A stretch of 33,184 bases of DNA from Candidatus Scatosoma pullicola (GCA_018712725.1 DVGN01000004.1:1-33184); one strand, 5' to 3'. Positions 14,893 through 24,444 are shown, counted from the first letter of the stretch. Numbers and translations: made by a program. Notes: generated by a model not told the origin, from the sequence alone.

Positions 14893-15606
14893 ATGCAATT
14901 TGCAATCCGAAAAGACATCGGAAAATATATGTCCGACTTGAAAAAATGGCTCGCGGAAACGGCGGAGACGCCGCCCGAGGAGATGTCCGCCTTTTTCTCC
15001 GCGCGATTGAATATCTACGAAGATCACATGTCCGCCTGGTCGGAGGGATATCGGAAATTTGCCCGGCTGATCCCGGACGGGGCAAGGCGTATTCTCGATC
15101 TCGGCTGCGGGACGGGGCTGGAACTCGACGAAATCTTCTTGCGTCTTCCGGACGCGGAAGTCACGGGCGTCGATCTCAGCGCCGATATGCTGCAAAAGCT
15201 GAAAGAAAAACATCCCGACAAAGATCTCCGTCTCCTTTGCGCCGACTATCTCTCGGCAGAATTCCCGGCGGAATCCTTCGACGCCGTCATCTCCTTCGAA
15301 AGTCTGCATCATTTCTTTCCGGAAGAAAAACGGACGCTCTATAAGAAATTATACCGGTGTCTGAAAAGGGGCGGCGTCTTTTCGCTCGGCGATTACATCG
15401 CCTGCTGTGACGAAGAGGAGGCACTCCTGCGCGGGGCATACGAAGAAAAGAGGCGGCGCTTTCCGAGCAAAGACAGATTCGTGCATCTGGACATACCGCT
15501 GACGCTCGCGCACGAAAGCGAACTTCTGGAAAGCGCGGGATTCTGCGTCCGTCCCGTCGAATGCGTAAACGGCGCTACGCTCATCCGGGCGGAGAAGCGC
15601 CCGTAA
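14893..15606 (+). CDS. Class I SAM-dependent methyltransferase
   Basis: A 237-aa Rossmann-fold methyltransferase. Motif I reads I-L-D-L-G-C-G-T-G (about residues 67-75), the acidic end of strand 2 is V-D-L-S at about 92-95, and a D-A-V-I-S-F-E-S-L-H-H-F motif follows, like those of small-molecule methyltransferases. The substrate is unknown. ATG 14893 has GGAGAG upstream; a downstream ATG at 14929 has a poorer site. It lies between the copper pump and an ArsR-type regulator, but nothing in its sequence indicates a metal or metalloid substrate. Confidence 0.85.
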   Translation: MQFAIRKDIGKYMSDLKKWLAETAETPPEEMSAFFSARLNIYEDHMSAWSEGYRKFARLIPDGARRILDLGCGTGLELDEIFLRLPDAEVTGVDLSADMLQKLKEKHPDKDLRLLCADYLSAEFPAESFDAVISFESLHHFFPEEKRTLYKKLYRCLKRGGVFSLGDYIACCDEEEALLRGAYEEKRRRFPSKDRFVHLDIPLTLAHESELLESAGFCVRPVECVNGATLIRAEKRP

Positions 15607-15710
15607 CGGCGCTTGTGACAAAATAAACGGGGACGCGACAAAAACAGACAGGAAGGAACCATCTGCGTGTGTTATCATATTTCCGACGAAACATATAGGA
15701 GGAAATACAT

Positions 15711-16049
15711 ATGTCGCAAATGCTTCTTCTCGACAAACGCACACAGGGCCTCATCGAAGATTACGTCCCGCAGGGGGATATTCTCGAAGGGGTCGTGTGC
15801 TTTTTTTCCGTCTTTGCCGATTATACGCGGGTAAAGATCCTGTCCGCGCTCGCCATCAGCGAACTGTGCGTCACCGACATCTCCCGCATTCTCGATCTCA
15901 ACCAGACCACCGTCTCCCATCAGCTCCGCTTTCTGAAAAGCGCCGGAATCGTCAAATGCTGCCGCCAGGGCAAAGTCATCTTTTACAGCCTGACCAACGA
16001 TTCGATAAACGACGTTTTGCTCAAAGGAATCGAGTTTTTGGGCTGTTAA
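15711..16049 (+). CDS. ArsR/SmtB-family winged-helix transcriptional regulator
   Basis: A 112-aa regulator with the ArsR helix-turn-helix: F-A-D-Y-T-R-V-K-I-L-S-A-L (about 35-47), D-I-S-R-I-L-D-L-N-Q-T-T-V-S-H-Q-L-R-F-L (about 56-75) and the wing G-K-V-I-F-Y-S-L. The family's alpha-3 metal motif ELCVCD reads ELCVTD here: Cys53 is kept but the second Cys is Thr55, so a classical alpha-3 thiolate site is incomplete. Cys30 and terminal cysteines could contribute. AGGAGG precedes ATG 15711. The 104-bp gap upstream holds no clear promoter. Its target is unknown; the copper operon upstream is a candidate by position only. Confidence 0.87.
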   Translation: MSQMLLLDKRTQGLIEDYVPQGDILEGVVCFFSVFADYTRVKILSALAISELCVTDISRILDLNQTTVSHQLRFLKSAGIVKCCRQGKVIFYSLTNDSINDVLLKGIEFLGC

Positions 16050-16073
16050 TTGCGAATAATTCCCGCCGAATCC

Positions 16074-16102
16074 TTGCAAATTGGCGGCGTTTGGTATATA
16101 AT
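16074..16102 (+). promoter_or_regulatory. Promoter of uvrC
   Basis: TTGCAA (16074-16079), 17-bp spacer, TATAAT (16097-16102). The -35 falls in the loop of an imperfect hairpin (16063-16087), which may also be a weak terminator for the ArsR-type gene. Confidence 0.65.
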
Positions 16103-16152
16103 AATAGAGGCGGAAGCAAAAGCTCCGGCTTTTTCCGTCCGCCCGGAGGGTT

Positions 16153-17964
16153 ATGAGCGAATTGCGGGAAAAACTCAGACTTCTGCCCGACAATCCCGGC
16201 GTGTACATCATGCTGGACAAGGACGGCGTGGTCATCTATGTCGGCAAAGCGCGCGTCCTGAAAAACCGCGTGCGGCAGTATTTCCACGGCACGGAAAAGC
16301 CGGAAAAAGTCGCGTCGATGGTCGAACACATCGCGGACTTTTACTACATCATCACCGCCACGGAGATCGACGCGCTCGCCCTCGAAAACAACCTCATCAA
16401 AAAGTATAAGCCCAAGTACAACATCCTGTTAAAAGACGACAAGACCTATCCGTACATCAAGGCGCATACAAAAGAGGAATTTCCCCGATTTTCCGTCACC
16501 CGCCGCATCAAAAAGCGGGACGGAAAATATTTCGGGCCGTTCATGGGCGGCATACGCTGCAAGGATATTCTCGAAATCGCTGCGTCCGTCTACAACGTCC
16601 GCCTGTGCGAAACGCCGATCGGCGAAAAGCCCAAAAAGCCCTGTCTCGCCTATCATCTCGGGCGCTGTCCCGCCCCGTGCGCCCATTTCGTCACCAAAGA
16701 GGAATACGCCGAAAACGTGAAAAAGGCGATCTCCTTTCTGAGCGGCAATTACGAAGAGGCGGAGGGCATTCTGCGCGAAAAGATGCTCGCCTTTGCCGCA
16801 AACGAAGAGTTTGAACTCGCTATGGACTACCGCGAAAAGCTGTCCATGCTCTCCAAGCTCAAATTGAAGCGGATCACCGCCTTGAACCGCAACATAAACG
16901 CGGACATCATCGCGCTGAAAACCAATCATCTCTATTCGGCAGTCAACGTCCTCATCACCCGCGGCGGCATCATGCAGGGGGGCAGCAATTTCGCGCTCGA
17001 AGACGCCTCCCTTTCGGACGCGGACGCGCTTACGGCGTTCATCGTCCAATACTATTCCGCGCACGAGATCCCCGAAGAGATCATCGCCGCCGAATACTGC
17101 GAAAAGGAACTCGTCGAAAATTTCTTCGCGGAGCATTTCGACAAAAAGGTGGAAGTCGTGTCCGCAAAGGCGGGCGTCAAGAAAAAACTGCTGGAAATGG
17201 CGGAAAAGAACGCCGAAGACTACCTTCTGAAATCCATCGACAAAATCCGCCACAAGGACGACATGACCAAAAACGCCTGCGAGCGCCTGAAACGCATCTT
17301 GGGGCTTTCCCGCTATCCCAAGCGCATGGAATGCTACGATATTTCCAACATCAGCGGTGTGGACAAGGTGGGCTCGATGGTCGTCTTTTCGGACGGAGAG
17401 GCGGACAGGACGAGCTATCGGCGCTTCCGCATCAAGACGGTGGAGGGCGCGGACGACTTCGCGTCCCTGCAAGAAGTTCTGCGGCGCAGGCTCGCCAAAT
17501 TGGGCACGGAGGAAGAAGAGCGCTTCCCCAAGCCCGACCTCATCATCATCGACGGCGGCAAAGGGCAGCTCTCTTCCGTCCGGGAGATCTTCGACGAAAT
17601 GCACGTCGAAGGCATCGACCTCATTTCCCTCGCCAAAAAGGAAGAAGAGGTGTTTACGCTGCATTCGCCCGAAAGCGTCCTCATCGACAAGCGGGACTAT
17701 GCCCTGAAAATGCTGCAGCGCATCCGCGACGAAGCGCATCGCTTCGCCATCACCTATTTCCGGAGCATCCATTCCAAACGCACGCTCGCCTCCGTTCTCG
17801 CGGAAATCGAAGGGGTGGGCAAGAAGAAACAGATCGCGCTGATGGACAAATTCGGCACGATCGACAAGATCATGAACGCGAGCAAAGAGGAACTCGCTAC
17901 GACTCCCGGCATCGGCGAAGAACTCGCCGGGCGCATACGACTTTATTTCGAGGAAAAACTGTAA
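16153..17964 (+). CDS. uvrC: Excinuclease ABC subunit C
   Basis: A 603-aa nuclease of nucleotide excision repair that cuts on both sides of a lesion in the UvrB-DNA complex. N-terminal GIY-YIG nuclease domain (G-V-Y-I-M-L and V-I-Y-V-G-K-A, residues about 16-36), a cysteine cluster around residues 155-177, the UvrB-interacting UVR motif near 205-235, the RNase H-like second nuclease domain with C-Y-D-I-S-N and I-I-I-D-G-G-K-G-Q-L, and C-terminal helix-hairpin-helix repeats (I-E-G-V-G-K-K and T-P-G-I-G-E). Length is typical. First gene of a run to mutS2. Confidence 0.97.
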   Translation: MSELREKLRLLPDNPGVYIMLDKDGVVIYVGKARVLKNRVRQYFHGTEKPEKVASMVEHIADFYYIITATEIDALALENNLIKKYKPKYNILLKDDKTYPYIKAHTKEEFPRFSVTRRIKKRDGKYFGPFMGGIRCKDILEIAASVYNVRLCETPIGEKPKKPCLAYHLGRCPAPCAHFVTKEEYAENVKKAISFLSGNYEEAEGILREKMLAFAANEEFELAMDYREKLSMLSKLKLKRITALNRNINADIIALKTNHLYSAVNVLITRGGIMQGGSNFALEDASLSDADALTAFIVQYYSAHEIPEEIIAAEYCEKELVENFFAEHFDKKVEVVSAKAGVKKKLLEMAEKNAEDYLLKSIDKIRHKDDMTKNACERLKRILGLSRYPKRMECYDISNISGVDKVGSMVVFSDGEADRTSYRRFRIKTVEGADDFASLQEVLRRRLAKLGTEEEERFPKPDLIIIDGGKGQLSSVREIFDEMHVEGIDLISLAKKEEEVFTLHSPESVLIDKRDYALKMLQRIRDEAHRFAITYFRSIHSKRTLASVLAEIEGVGKKKQIALMDKFGTIDKIMNASKEELATTPGIGEELAGRIRLYFEEKL

Positions 17965-17968
17965 TTTT

Positions 17969-18808
17969 ATGACGACGCGAAAGATAAACTATCCCCTGAT
18001 CATCTCCGATTTCGACGGCACGCTGCTCCGGACGGACGGCACGATCGCCCCCGAAACCAGGCGGGCGATTTCCGATTACACCGCCGCGGGCGGCACGTTC
18101 GGCATCTGTACGGGCAGGATGTACACTTCCATTCTTCCCCGCGCGCGGGAACTCGGCTTAAAAGGGCTGGTTTCCTCCTATCAGGGTTCCGTCGTCACCG
18201 ACATCGAAAGCGGAAACATACTCGTGGACGGATACATCCCCGCGGAGGACGCCGCCGGGATATGCCGGGTGTTCGAATCGATGAATCTGCACATCCACCT
18301 CTATGAACTCGAACGCTTTTATGTAAACCGCCGGGATGAGGCGCTTGAAGAATACGAAAAAACCTGCGGCGTAAAGGGGGAAGTCGTGGAGTCGGAACCC
18401 TTGTCCGGACTCGTCTTGAAGCAGAATCTCAGAGTCCGCAAGGTGCTCGCGCTCGTCCCCGCGGAAGAAAAGATGTCCGTTTTCCGGGAGACGGAAAGGG
18501 CGCTGGGCGAAAAGTTTTACGTCACGTACAGCGCCGCCCAGCTCGTCGAGGTCACGAGCAAGCGCTATTCCAAGGGCACGGCGGTGCGCTTCATGGCGGA
18601 GTATTACGGCGTGCCCGTGGAACGCACGATCGCCGTCGGCGACAGCCTCAACGATCTGCCTATGCTGGAAGCGGCGGGGCTGGGACTCGCCGTCAAAAAC
18701 GCCGACGACGCATTAAAGGCTAAAATCCGGGTGTTTCCTTATACCAACGACGAAAACGCCGTCGGGCGGATCATCGCCGCCTACGGCTACCAAGGGGAGG
18801 AATTATGA
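17969..18808 (+). CDS. Cof-type HAD-superfamily phosphatase
   Basis: A 279-aa HAD hydrolase of the Cof (class IIB) group. Motif I is D-F-D-G-T-L (catalytic Asp pair near residues 14-16), motif II is in I-C-T-G-R, motif III includes K-R-Y-S-K-G, and motif IV is G-D-S-L-N-D. Such enzymes dephosphorylate sugar phosphates, FMN or other small molecules; the substrate cannot be told. ATG is 4 nt after the uvrC stop and the stop overlaps hprK by 4 bp (ATGA), so the three genes form one unit. Confidence 0.92.
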   Translation: MTTRKINYPLIISDFDGTLLRTDGTIAPETRRAISDYTAAGGTFGICTGRMYTSILPRARELGLKGLVSSYQGSVVTDIESGNILVDGYIPAEDAAGICRVFESMNLHIHLYELERFYVNRRDEALEEYEKTCGVKGEVVESEPLSGLVLKQNLRVRKVLALVPAEEKMSVFRETERALGEKFYVTYSAAQLVEVTSKRYSKGTAVRFMAEYYGVPVERTIAVGDSLNDLPMLEAAGLGLAVKNADDALKAKIRVFPYTNDENAVGRIIAAYGYQGEEL

Positions 18809-19725
18809 ACGAACACGCAACGGAAAGCGTGATGCTCGACAAATTCGCGTCCGATCTGAATCTGGAAATCGTCTATACGGGAAGGGGGGTGCTCACCCTT
18901 TCCAGCATGAGCGTGGAACGCCCCGGCTTGCAGCTCGCGGGCTTTTTCAGCTATTTCGATTCCCGCCGCATTATGGTATTGGGGCTTTCGGAACACGAAT
19001 ATCTGCGTTCCTTTTCCTCCGAAGAGAGAAAGGACAAACTCTCCCATCTCTTCGAATACGGCGAAGTGCCCTGTATCATTTTAAGCCGCGACCTGCCCGC
19101 GCTGCCCGAGCTCATGGAGGCGGTGCGCGCCGCGTCCTGTCCCCTGTTCCGCAGCCATAAAATCACGACTGACCTGATGAGCGATCTGTATATCTATCTC
19201 AACCGCGCGCTCGCGCCCTCCATGTCCGAACACGGCGTCCTCATGGAAGTGTTCGGCGTCGGCATGCTGCTCACGGGCAAAAGCGGGGTGGGAAAGAGCG
19301 AAACGGCCATGGAACTCATCAAGCGCGGACATCGCCTCATCGCCGACGACAGCGTCATCATCCGCAAGATTGCCGGCGAACTCTCCGGCACATCCCCCGA
19401 AATCATACGCTATTTCATGGAGCTGAGGGGCATCGGCATCATAAACGTCAAAAGCATGTACGGCTCCGGCTCCGTTCTCGGCGAAAAGAAGATCGAACTC
19501 GTCATCCAGCTCGAAAACTGGCAGCAGGGAAAGGAATACGACCGGATGGGGGATTCCGCCTCCTTCGCGGAATACTTGGGCGTAAAAATCCCCAAGCTCA
19601 TCATCCCCGTAAGCCCGGGCAGAAATCTCGCCATCATCATCGAAGTCGCCGCGCGCAACTTCCGTTTGAAGAGCATGGGCTACGACGCCTCCGAAGAGCT
19701 GATCACCCGCAGCATCGGAAGATAA
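18805..19725 (+). CDS. hprK: HPr kinase/phosphorylase
   Basis: A 306-aa bifunctional enzyme that phosphorylates or dephosphorylates Ser46 of HPr, controlling carbon catabolite repression in Firmicutes. The P-loop G-K-S-G-V-G-K-S lies at residues 158-165, followed by A-D-D and the HprK signature R-G-I-G-I-I-N-V-K-S-M-Y-G at about 208-220. The N-terminal 130 residues form the usual HPrK_N domain. ATGA overlap with the upstream phosphatase gene. Confidence 0.96.
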   Translation: MNEHATESVMLDKFASDLNLEIVYTGRGVLTLSSMSVERPGLQLAGFFSYFDSRRIMVLGLSEHEYLRSFSSEERKDKLSHLFEYGEVPCIILSRDLPALPELMEAVRAASCPLFRSHKITTDLMSDLYIYLNRALAPSMSEHGVLMEVFGVGMLLTGKSGVGKSETAMELIKRGHRLIADDSVIIRKIAGELSGTSPEIIRYFMELRGIGIINVKSMYGSGSVLGEKKIELVIQLENWQQGKEYDRMGDSASFAEYLGVKIPKLIIPVSPGRNLAIIIEVAARNFRLKSMGYDASEELITRSIGR

Positions 19726-19735
19726 ATCGGAGTAT

Positions 19736-19814
19736 TATGTCTGAAATAATTGCTATGTCTGACAAAAACAGAGGCGGAGAATATAAGTATGTCTGACAAA
19801 ATACCTATGTCTGA
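19736..19814 (+). repeat. Four copies of TATGTCTGA(C) overlapping the start of the U32 gene
   Basis: Copies start at 19736, 19754, 19788 and 19806, i.e. two pairs with an 18-bp period separated by 34 bp. Each copy contains an ATG. The first opens a 19-codon reading frame (19737-19796) preceded by GGAG; it overlaps the U32 start out of frame. Related copies occur at 25001-25113. Confidence 0.65.
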
Positions 19815-22026
19815 AATACTTGCCCCGGCGGGGGACGCAGCGTGCGCGAAAGCCGCCATCCGCGCGGGCGCAGACGCCGTCTATCTCGGATACAGCAGCT
19901 TTTCCGCGCGGGCGTCGGCGGAAAACTTCGGAAGGGATTCGCTCGAAGAAATCGTGGGCGCCGCGCATTTTTCGGGCGTGAAAGTCTACGTCGCGATGAA
20001 TACCCTTATCAAAGACGCAGAACTTCCCGATTTTCTGCGCGCTTTGGAAGAGGTGTGGGAAACGGGCGTCGACGCGATCATTTTGCAGGACGTCTTTCTC
20101 GGCGGGTACATCCATTCCCTCCGCCCGGACATCCGCCTGCATCTCTCCACGCAGGCGGGGATCTGCAACGCTTCGGGGGCGGAATACGCGAAAGAGCAGG
20201 GCTTTTCGCGGGTGATTCTCGCGCGGGAAACGCCGCTTGCCGAGATCGGGCGTATCTCTCCGCTGATCGAGACGGAGGCGTTCGTGCAGGGGGCGCTGTG
20301 TACCTGTTTTTCGGGACAGTGCTATTTTTCCTCCTTTGCGGGAGAGAACAGCGGCAACCGCGGGCGGTGCAAACAGCCCTGCCGCAAGAAGTATTCCTTC
20401 GACCGTCCCGGCTTCGAAAAATTTGCCTATGCGCTTTCTCCCGCCGATTTAAGCGTGGGTAAGTCCCTCTTCAGGCTGAAAGAGGCGGGGGTGTCTTCCT
20501 TCAAGATCGAAGGCAGGATGCGCCGCCCCGAATACGTCGCGTCGGCGGTGCGCTATTACCGCGGCATTCTGGACGGCGCGGACGAAAGGGAACTCTCCAT
20601 CCGCCTTTCCGATTTGAAGCGCGCCTATAACCGCGGCGATTATACAAAGGGGCTGGCGTTCGGTCAGGACGCGTCCTTTCTCTCCCGTTCGGTACAAGGA
20701 CATATCGGGGTAAAAGTCGGCGTCGTTTCCGGCGTAGCCTTCCGCGGAAATCGGAACGAACGGAGCGATCGAGGCAGGGAATACCCCGTTAAAAGCGATT
20801 TTGCGCCCCGGCAGGGGGACGCCTTCAAAGTGCTGCGCGACGGCGCCGAAGCGGGCGGCGCTCGCTTTTCCAGGGCGATAAAGGGCGGATTCACCGTCTT
20901 TTCCGCGGCGAAGCTGCTCCCCGGCGACGAAGTGTTCGTCACCACCGACGCAGCCGCTTCGGAAAGGGCGCTTTCGGGCGGCAAAAATCTCCCCGTCCGC
21001 CTCTCCCTCCGTTTTCTCGAAGGGGAACCCGCGGAGGCAAAAATACGGGCGGAGGGCACGGAACGGGTGTGGCGTTCGGAAGAGATTCTCCCGCCCGCCA
21101 AAGACATGCCTCTCACGGAAACCGACCTGAAAAACTGTTTTCTCAAAACGGACGGCGTCCCGATGGACGTCCGTTTCGAAGAAATACGGCTCGGCAAAGT
21201 CTTTCTTCCCAAATCCCGCTTAAACGCCTTCCGCCGTCTCGTCTATCGGGAATTTTACGACGCCCGCGCCCGTTCGGCGCGCCTGCCGAAGCCGCCGGTT
21301 CCGCCTTTATCCATGCCGGAGGGCTATGCGGGAAAAAACGAAAAGACCGCGGCGATCGTCACACCGTCCGAACTCGGAAAGATACATGCGGACGTCGTCG
21401 TGTTCAAGCCGGACGATTACGCCGCGCTCCTGCCCGACGCTTTTGCCGAGGGGCATTTTGAAAAGTATCTCTACCTGCCCGTGCGGGCGACAAAAGAAGA
21501 TCTGGAACAAATCGGGCAGACCGTCCGGAAATATTCTCTCGACGGTATTTACGCGGAAAATTTCGACGGAATCATACTCGCCCGCCGAACGGGGTGCAGG
21601 CTGTTCGCGGGGACGGGGTTCAACCTGACGAACGCGGCGGACGTCGCACGGCTTATAAAAGAGCCGTCCCTTTCCTGTTTTGCCCTGTCCAAAGAACTGA
21701 GCGAAACCGAACAGGCGGCGCTGTCGGGCGCAAACGCCTTCGTCCTTGCGGGCGGGGGAATCAAGCTCATGGATCTCTGCTATTGTCCCTTCGGCAGATC
21801 CTGCGCCGAATGCGACAAAAGGGGGACCTATCGCCTGACGGACGAAGAGGGACGCACCTTTTTTGCCCGCCGTTTCCGCGACGCGCGCGGGGAGTGCCGG
21901 TTTGAAATTTACAACTGCGCCGATCTGTCCGGATTTCTGCCGGCTGCGGCGGGAACGCTGACCGATCGGACGCTGCCCCCTTTGAAGGACAAAACCGCGG
22001 GACACCGCCGCAAGAGCGTACTGTAA
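19789..22026 (+). CDS. Peptidase U32 family protein (long form)
   Basis: A 745-aa member of the U32 family. N-terminal E-I-L-A-P-A-G-D and the radical-SAM-like TIM-barrel-type domain lead to the U32 signature around residues 164-200: E-A-F-V-Q-G-A-L-C, then F-S-G-Q-C-Y-F-S-S and the cysteines of R-G-R-C-K-Q-P-C. The long C-terminal part matches the collagenase-like extension. Characterised relatives act in RNA hydroxylation (RlhA, TrhP) rather than proteolysis, so the peptidase name is historical; the substrate here is unknown. ATG 19789 is chosen for GGAG at 19776-19779; ATG 19807 is the family-like start but has no ribosome binding site. More cysteines near the C-terminus (C-Y-C-P, C-A-E-C). 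Confidence 0.88.
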   Translation: MSDKIPMSEILAPAGDAACAKAAIRAGADAVYLGYSSFSARASAENFGRDSLEEIVGAAHFSGVKVYVAMNTLIKDAELPDFLRALEEVWETGVDAIILQDVFLGGYIHSLRPDIRLHLSTQAGICNASGAEYAKEQGFSRVILARETPLAEIGRISPLIETEAFVQGALCTCFSGQCYFSSFAGENSGNRGRCKQPCRKKYSFDRPGFEKFAYALSPADLSVGKSLFRLKEAGVSSFKIEGRMRRPEYVASAVRYYRGILDGADERELSIRLSDLKRAYNRGDYTKGLAFGQDASFLSRSVQGHIGVKVGVVSGVAFRGNRNERSDRGREYPVKSDFAPRQGDAFKVLRDGAEAGGARFSRAIKGGFTVFSAAKLLPGDEVFVTTDAAASERALSGGKNLPVRLSLRFLEGEPAEAKIRAEGTERVWRSEEILPPAKDMPLTETDLKNCFLKTDGVPMDVRFEEIRLGKVFLPKSRLNAFRRLVYREFYDARARSARLPKPPVPPLSMPEGYAGKNEKTAAIVTPSELGKIHADVVVFKPDDYAALLPDAFAEGHFEKYLYLPVRATKEDLEQIGQTVRKYSLDGIYAENFDGIILARRTGCRLFAGTGFNLTNAADVARLIKEPSLSCFALSKELSETEQAALSGANAFVLAGGGIKLMDLCYCPFGRSCAECDKRGTYRLTDEEGRTFFARRFRDARGECRFEIYNCADLSGFLPAAAGTLTDRTLPPLKDKTAGHRRKSVL

Positions 22027-22044
22027 CGACAAAGAAAAAACATC

Positions 22045-24435
22045 ATGAACGCAAAAGCCATCGAAAAGACAGAACTCAATAAAATACTCGCCCTGGTCGC
22101 GGAGTATGCGGCACTCGAAGGGACGCGGGAAAAGCTGAAAAACGCCCTGCCCGCCGCGGACGTGGCTTCGGTGAAGAAGTCGCTGACGCTGACGGAGGAA
22201 TGCACGCGGCTGTTATTCGATTTCGGCGTCGGAAAAATCGAGTATTTCCCGCCCTTTTCGGATGAGATCGAAAGGGCGAAAAAGGGCTCGGCGCTCTCGT
22301 GCGGAGAACTTCTCTCCGTGGGCAATCTCCTGCGCGCCGCCCGCGTCGCGCACACCGGCATCGCCGCGATCAGCGACGATTCGATCAAAGAGGTGCGCGA
22401 GATCGCGGACAAGCTGTATTATGACGCCGCGCTCGAAGACGACATTTCCACGAAGATCTTAAACGATTCGGAGGTGTCCGATTACGCCAGCGACAAATTG
22501 TATTCCATCCGCCGCGAGATCCGCTCGCTGAACGAGCGCATCCGCACCCGCCTCTCCGAATACCTGACGGGGGAGGAGGGGAAATATTTGCAGGACGGCA
22601 TCATCACGATGCGGGACAACCGCTACGTCCTCCCCGTCCGCGCCGAATACAAGCGCAACGTCAAGGGCTTCATCCACGACCGTTCCGCAAGCGGCGCCAC
22701 CTTTTTCATCGAGCCGGAACAGATTCTCGAAATGAACAACGAACTGCGCTCGCTCGCCATCGACGAAAAGGAAGAGGTGGAGCGCATTTTGGGCGAACTT
22801 TCCCGCCGCGCCGGATTCATGGGGGACGACCTGATCCGGGACATCGGCCTGTTGGAAGAGCTGGACGGGTACTATGCCCGCGCGGAATACGGCTATAAAC
22901 TCGCCTGCGTCCGCCCCGAAGTCAACGACCGGGGCGTCGTCTCCTTCGAACAGGGCAGGCATCCCTTGATCGACCGCAAAAAGGTGGTGCCCGTCAGCCT
23001 TTCGCTCGGAAAGGACTACCGCTTTCTGCTCATCAGCGGTCCGAACACGGGCGGCAAGACGGTCACTCTGAAAATGGTGGGGCTCTTCTGCCTCATGGCG
23101 ATGTGCGGGCTTTTCGTCCCCGCACGGCGAGCAGAAATCTCCGTGTTCGATGAAATTTATTGCGACGTCGGCGACGCACAGAGCATCGAAGAAAATCTCT
23201 CCACCTTCTCCTCCCATATCTCCAACATCGTGGAGATCGTGGAAAAGGCAGACCGCCGCAGCCTCGTCCTCATCGACGAACTCGGCGGCGGCACCGATCC
23301 GGACGAAGGGCAGGCGCTCGCCGAAGCGATCGTCGCCTATCTTCTGAAAAAGGGCTGCACGGGGGTGGTGACCACCCATTATTCCGCCCTCAAAGAATTC
23401 GCCTTCTCCACGGAGGGCATCGAAAACGCCTGCATGGAATTCGATTCGGATACCCTGCAGCCCCTGTACGTCATCCGGATCGGACTTCCGGGGTCGAGCA
23501 ACGCGCTCGCCATCTCCCGGCGGCTGGGTCTGAAAGAGGAAATATTGGAAGACGCGATGAGCCATCTCTCGGAGGGGGCGCAGACCTTTGAAAACATCGT
23601 CCGCAGCGCCGAAGAGAGCCGCATCCGCGCCGAAGAGGTCCGGAGGGAAAGCGAAACTCTCAAAGCGGAATGGTCGGAAAAGGTCAGAGCGCTGGACGAA
23701 GAGCGGGAAAAACTCCGCAAAGAGAGAGAAAAGCTGACGCTTACCGCCCGCGCGGAATCCCGCCGCATCATCAACGAGCGCACCGCCGAAGCTGAGGAAC
23801 TGCTCGGCGAAATCGAAAAGATCTTCGAGAAGGAAACGGTGACCGAATCCGATCTCATCCGCGCCCGCACGCTGAAAAACAGGCTTGCGGACAAAGCGTA
23901 TTCCGCCGAAGAGGAGACGCCGCGCACGCAGTACCTGCCCGTTTCCGCCGATAAACTCAAAGCGGGCGACAGGGTGTTCGTCAAAACGACGGGACAGGAG
24001 GGCGTCGTCCAGGCGGTGCGCCTTCAGAAGGGAGAAGCGGAAATCCTGTGCGGCAGCATCCGCGTGCGCAGCAAAATATCCGATCTCTCCCTGATCGTGA
24101 ACGGCGCCCCCAAGCTTAAACAGAACAGGTGGGAAAAGGGCAAAAAGACGGAGAGCGTGCAGGTCGCCAAAAATCTGGCGCCCAAACCCATGCCCTCTCT
24201 CGAACTCAACGTCATCGGCATGACCGTACAGGAAGCCCTGCCCGAAGTGGAGGCATTTCTCGACGCGGCGGTACTCGCCAATCTCGAAGAGGTGCGCATC
24301 GTCCACGGCGTGGGGACGGGCAAGCTGCGCGCGGGCATTCAGGACTTTCTGCGCAAACAGAAAAACGTCGCGGAATTCCGGCTCGGCAAGTACGGCGAAG
24401 GGGAGACGGGCGTCACCATCGTCAAAATCAAGTGA
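22045..24435 (+). CDS. mutS2: MutS2 family ATPase/endonuclease
   Basis: A 796-aa MutS homologue that lacks the mismatch-recognition domain. Family members act on branched DNA and/or rescue collided ribosomes. It shows the core and clamp helices, Walker A G-P-N-T-G-G-K-T at 332-339, Walker B L-V-L-I-D-E-L-G-G-G-T-D-P at about 410-422, a coiled coil (about 520-610) and a C-terminal Smr domain with H-G-V-G-T-G at 754-759. The Smr strand usually written LDLRG/LDLHG reads L-E-L-N-V-I-G here (719-725), so the usual acidic residue is absent; I recall this form in other Clostridia. The ribosome binding site is weak. Confidence 0.95.
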   Translation: MNAKAIEKTELNKILALVAEYAALEGTREKLKNALPAADVASVKKSLTLTEECTRLLFDFGVGKIEYFPPFSDEIERAKKGSALSCGELLSVGNLLRAARVAHTGIAAISDDSIKEVREIADKLYYDAALEDDISTKILNDSEVSDYASDKLYSIRREIRSLNERIRTRLSEYLTGEEGKYLQDGIITMRDNRYVLPVRAEYKRNVKGFIHDRSASGATFFIEPEQILEMNNELRSLAIDEKEEVERILGELSRRAGFMGDDLIRDIGLLEELDGYYARAEYGYKLACVRPEVNDRGVVSFEQGRHPLIDRKKVVPVSLSLGKDYRFLLISGPNTGGKTVTLKMVGLFCLMAMCGLFVPARRAEISVFDEIYCDVGDAQSIEENLSTFSSHISNIVEIVEKADRRSLVLIDELGGGTDPDEGQALAEAIVAYLLKKGCTGVVTTHYSALKEFAFSTEGIENACMEFDSDTLQPLYVIRIGLPGSSNALAISRRLGLKEEILEDAMSHLSEGAQTFENIVRSAEESRIRAEEVRRESETLKAEWSEKVRALDEEREKLRKEREKLTLTARAESRRIINERTAEAEELLGEIEKIFEKETVTESDLIRARTLKNRLADKAYSAEEETPRTQYLPVSADKLKAGDRVFVKTTGQEGVVQAVRLQKGEAEILCGSIRVRSKISDLSLIVNGAPKLKQNRWEKGKKTESVQVAKNLAPKPMPSLELNVIGMTVQEALPEVEAFLDAAVLANLEEVRIVHGVGTGKLRAGIQDFLRKQKNVAEFRLGKYGEGETGVTIVKIK

Positions 24436-24444
24436 GGAAAACAT

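Noticed and set aside
24199-24219. MutS2 Smr motif L-E-L-N-V-I-G without the usual Asp
   Set aside because: I recall similar forms (I-N-V-I-G, L-N-L-I-G) in MutS2 of other Clostridia; the HGxGTG motif is kept, so this is not specific to this window.
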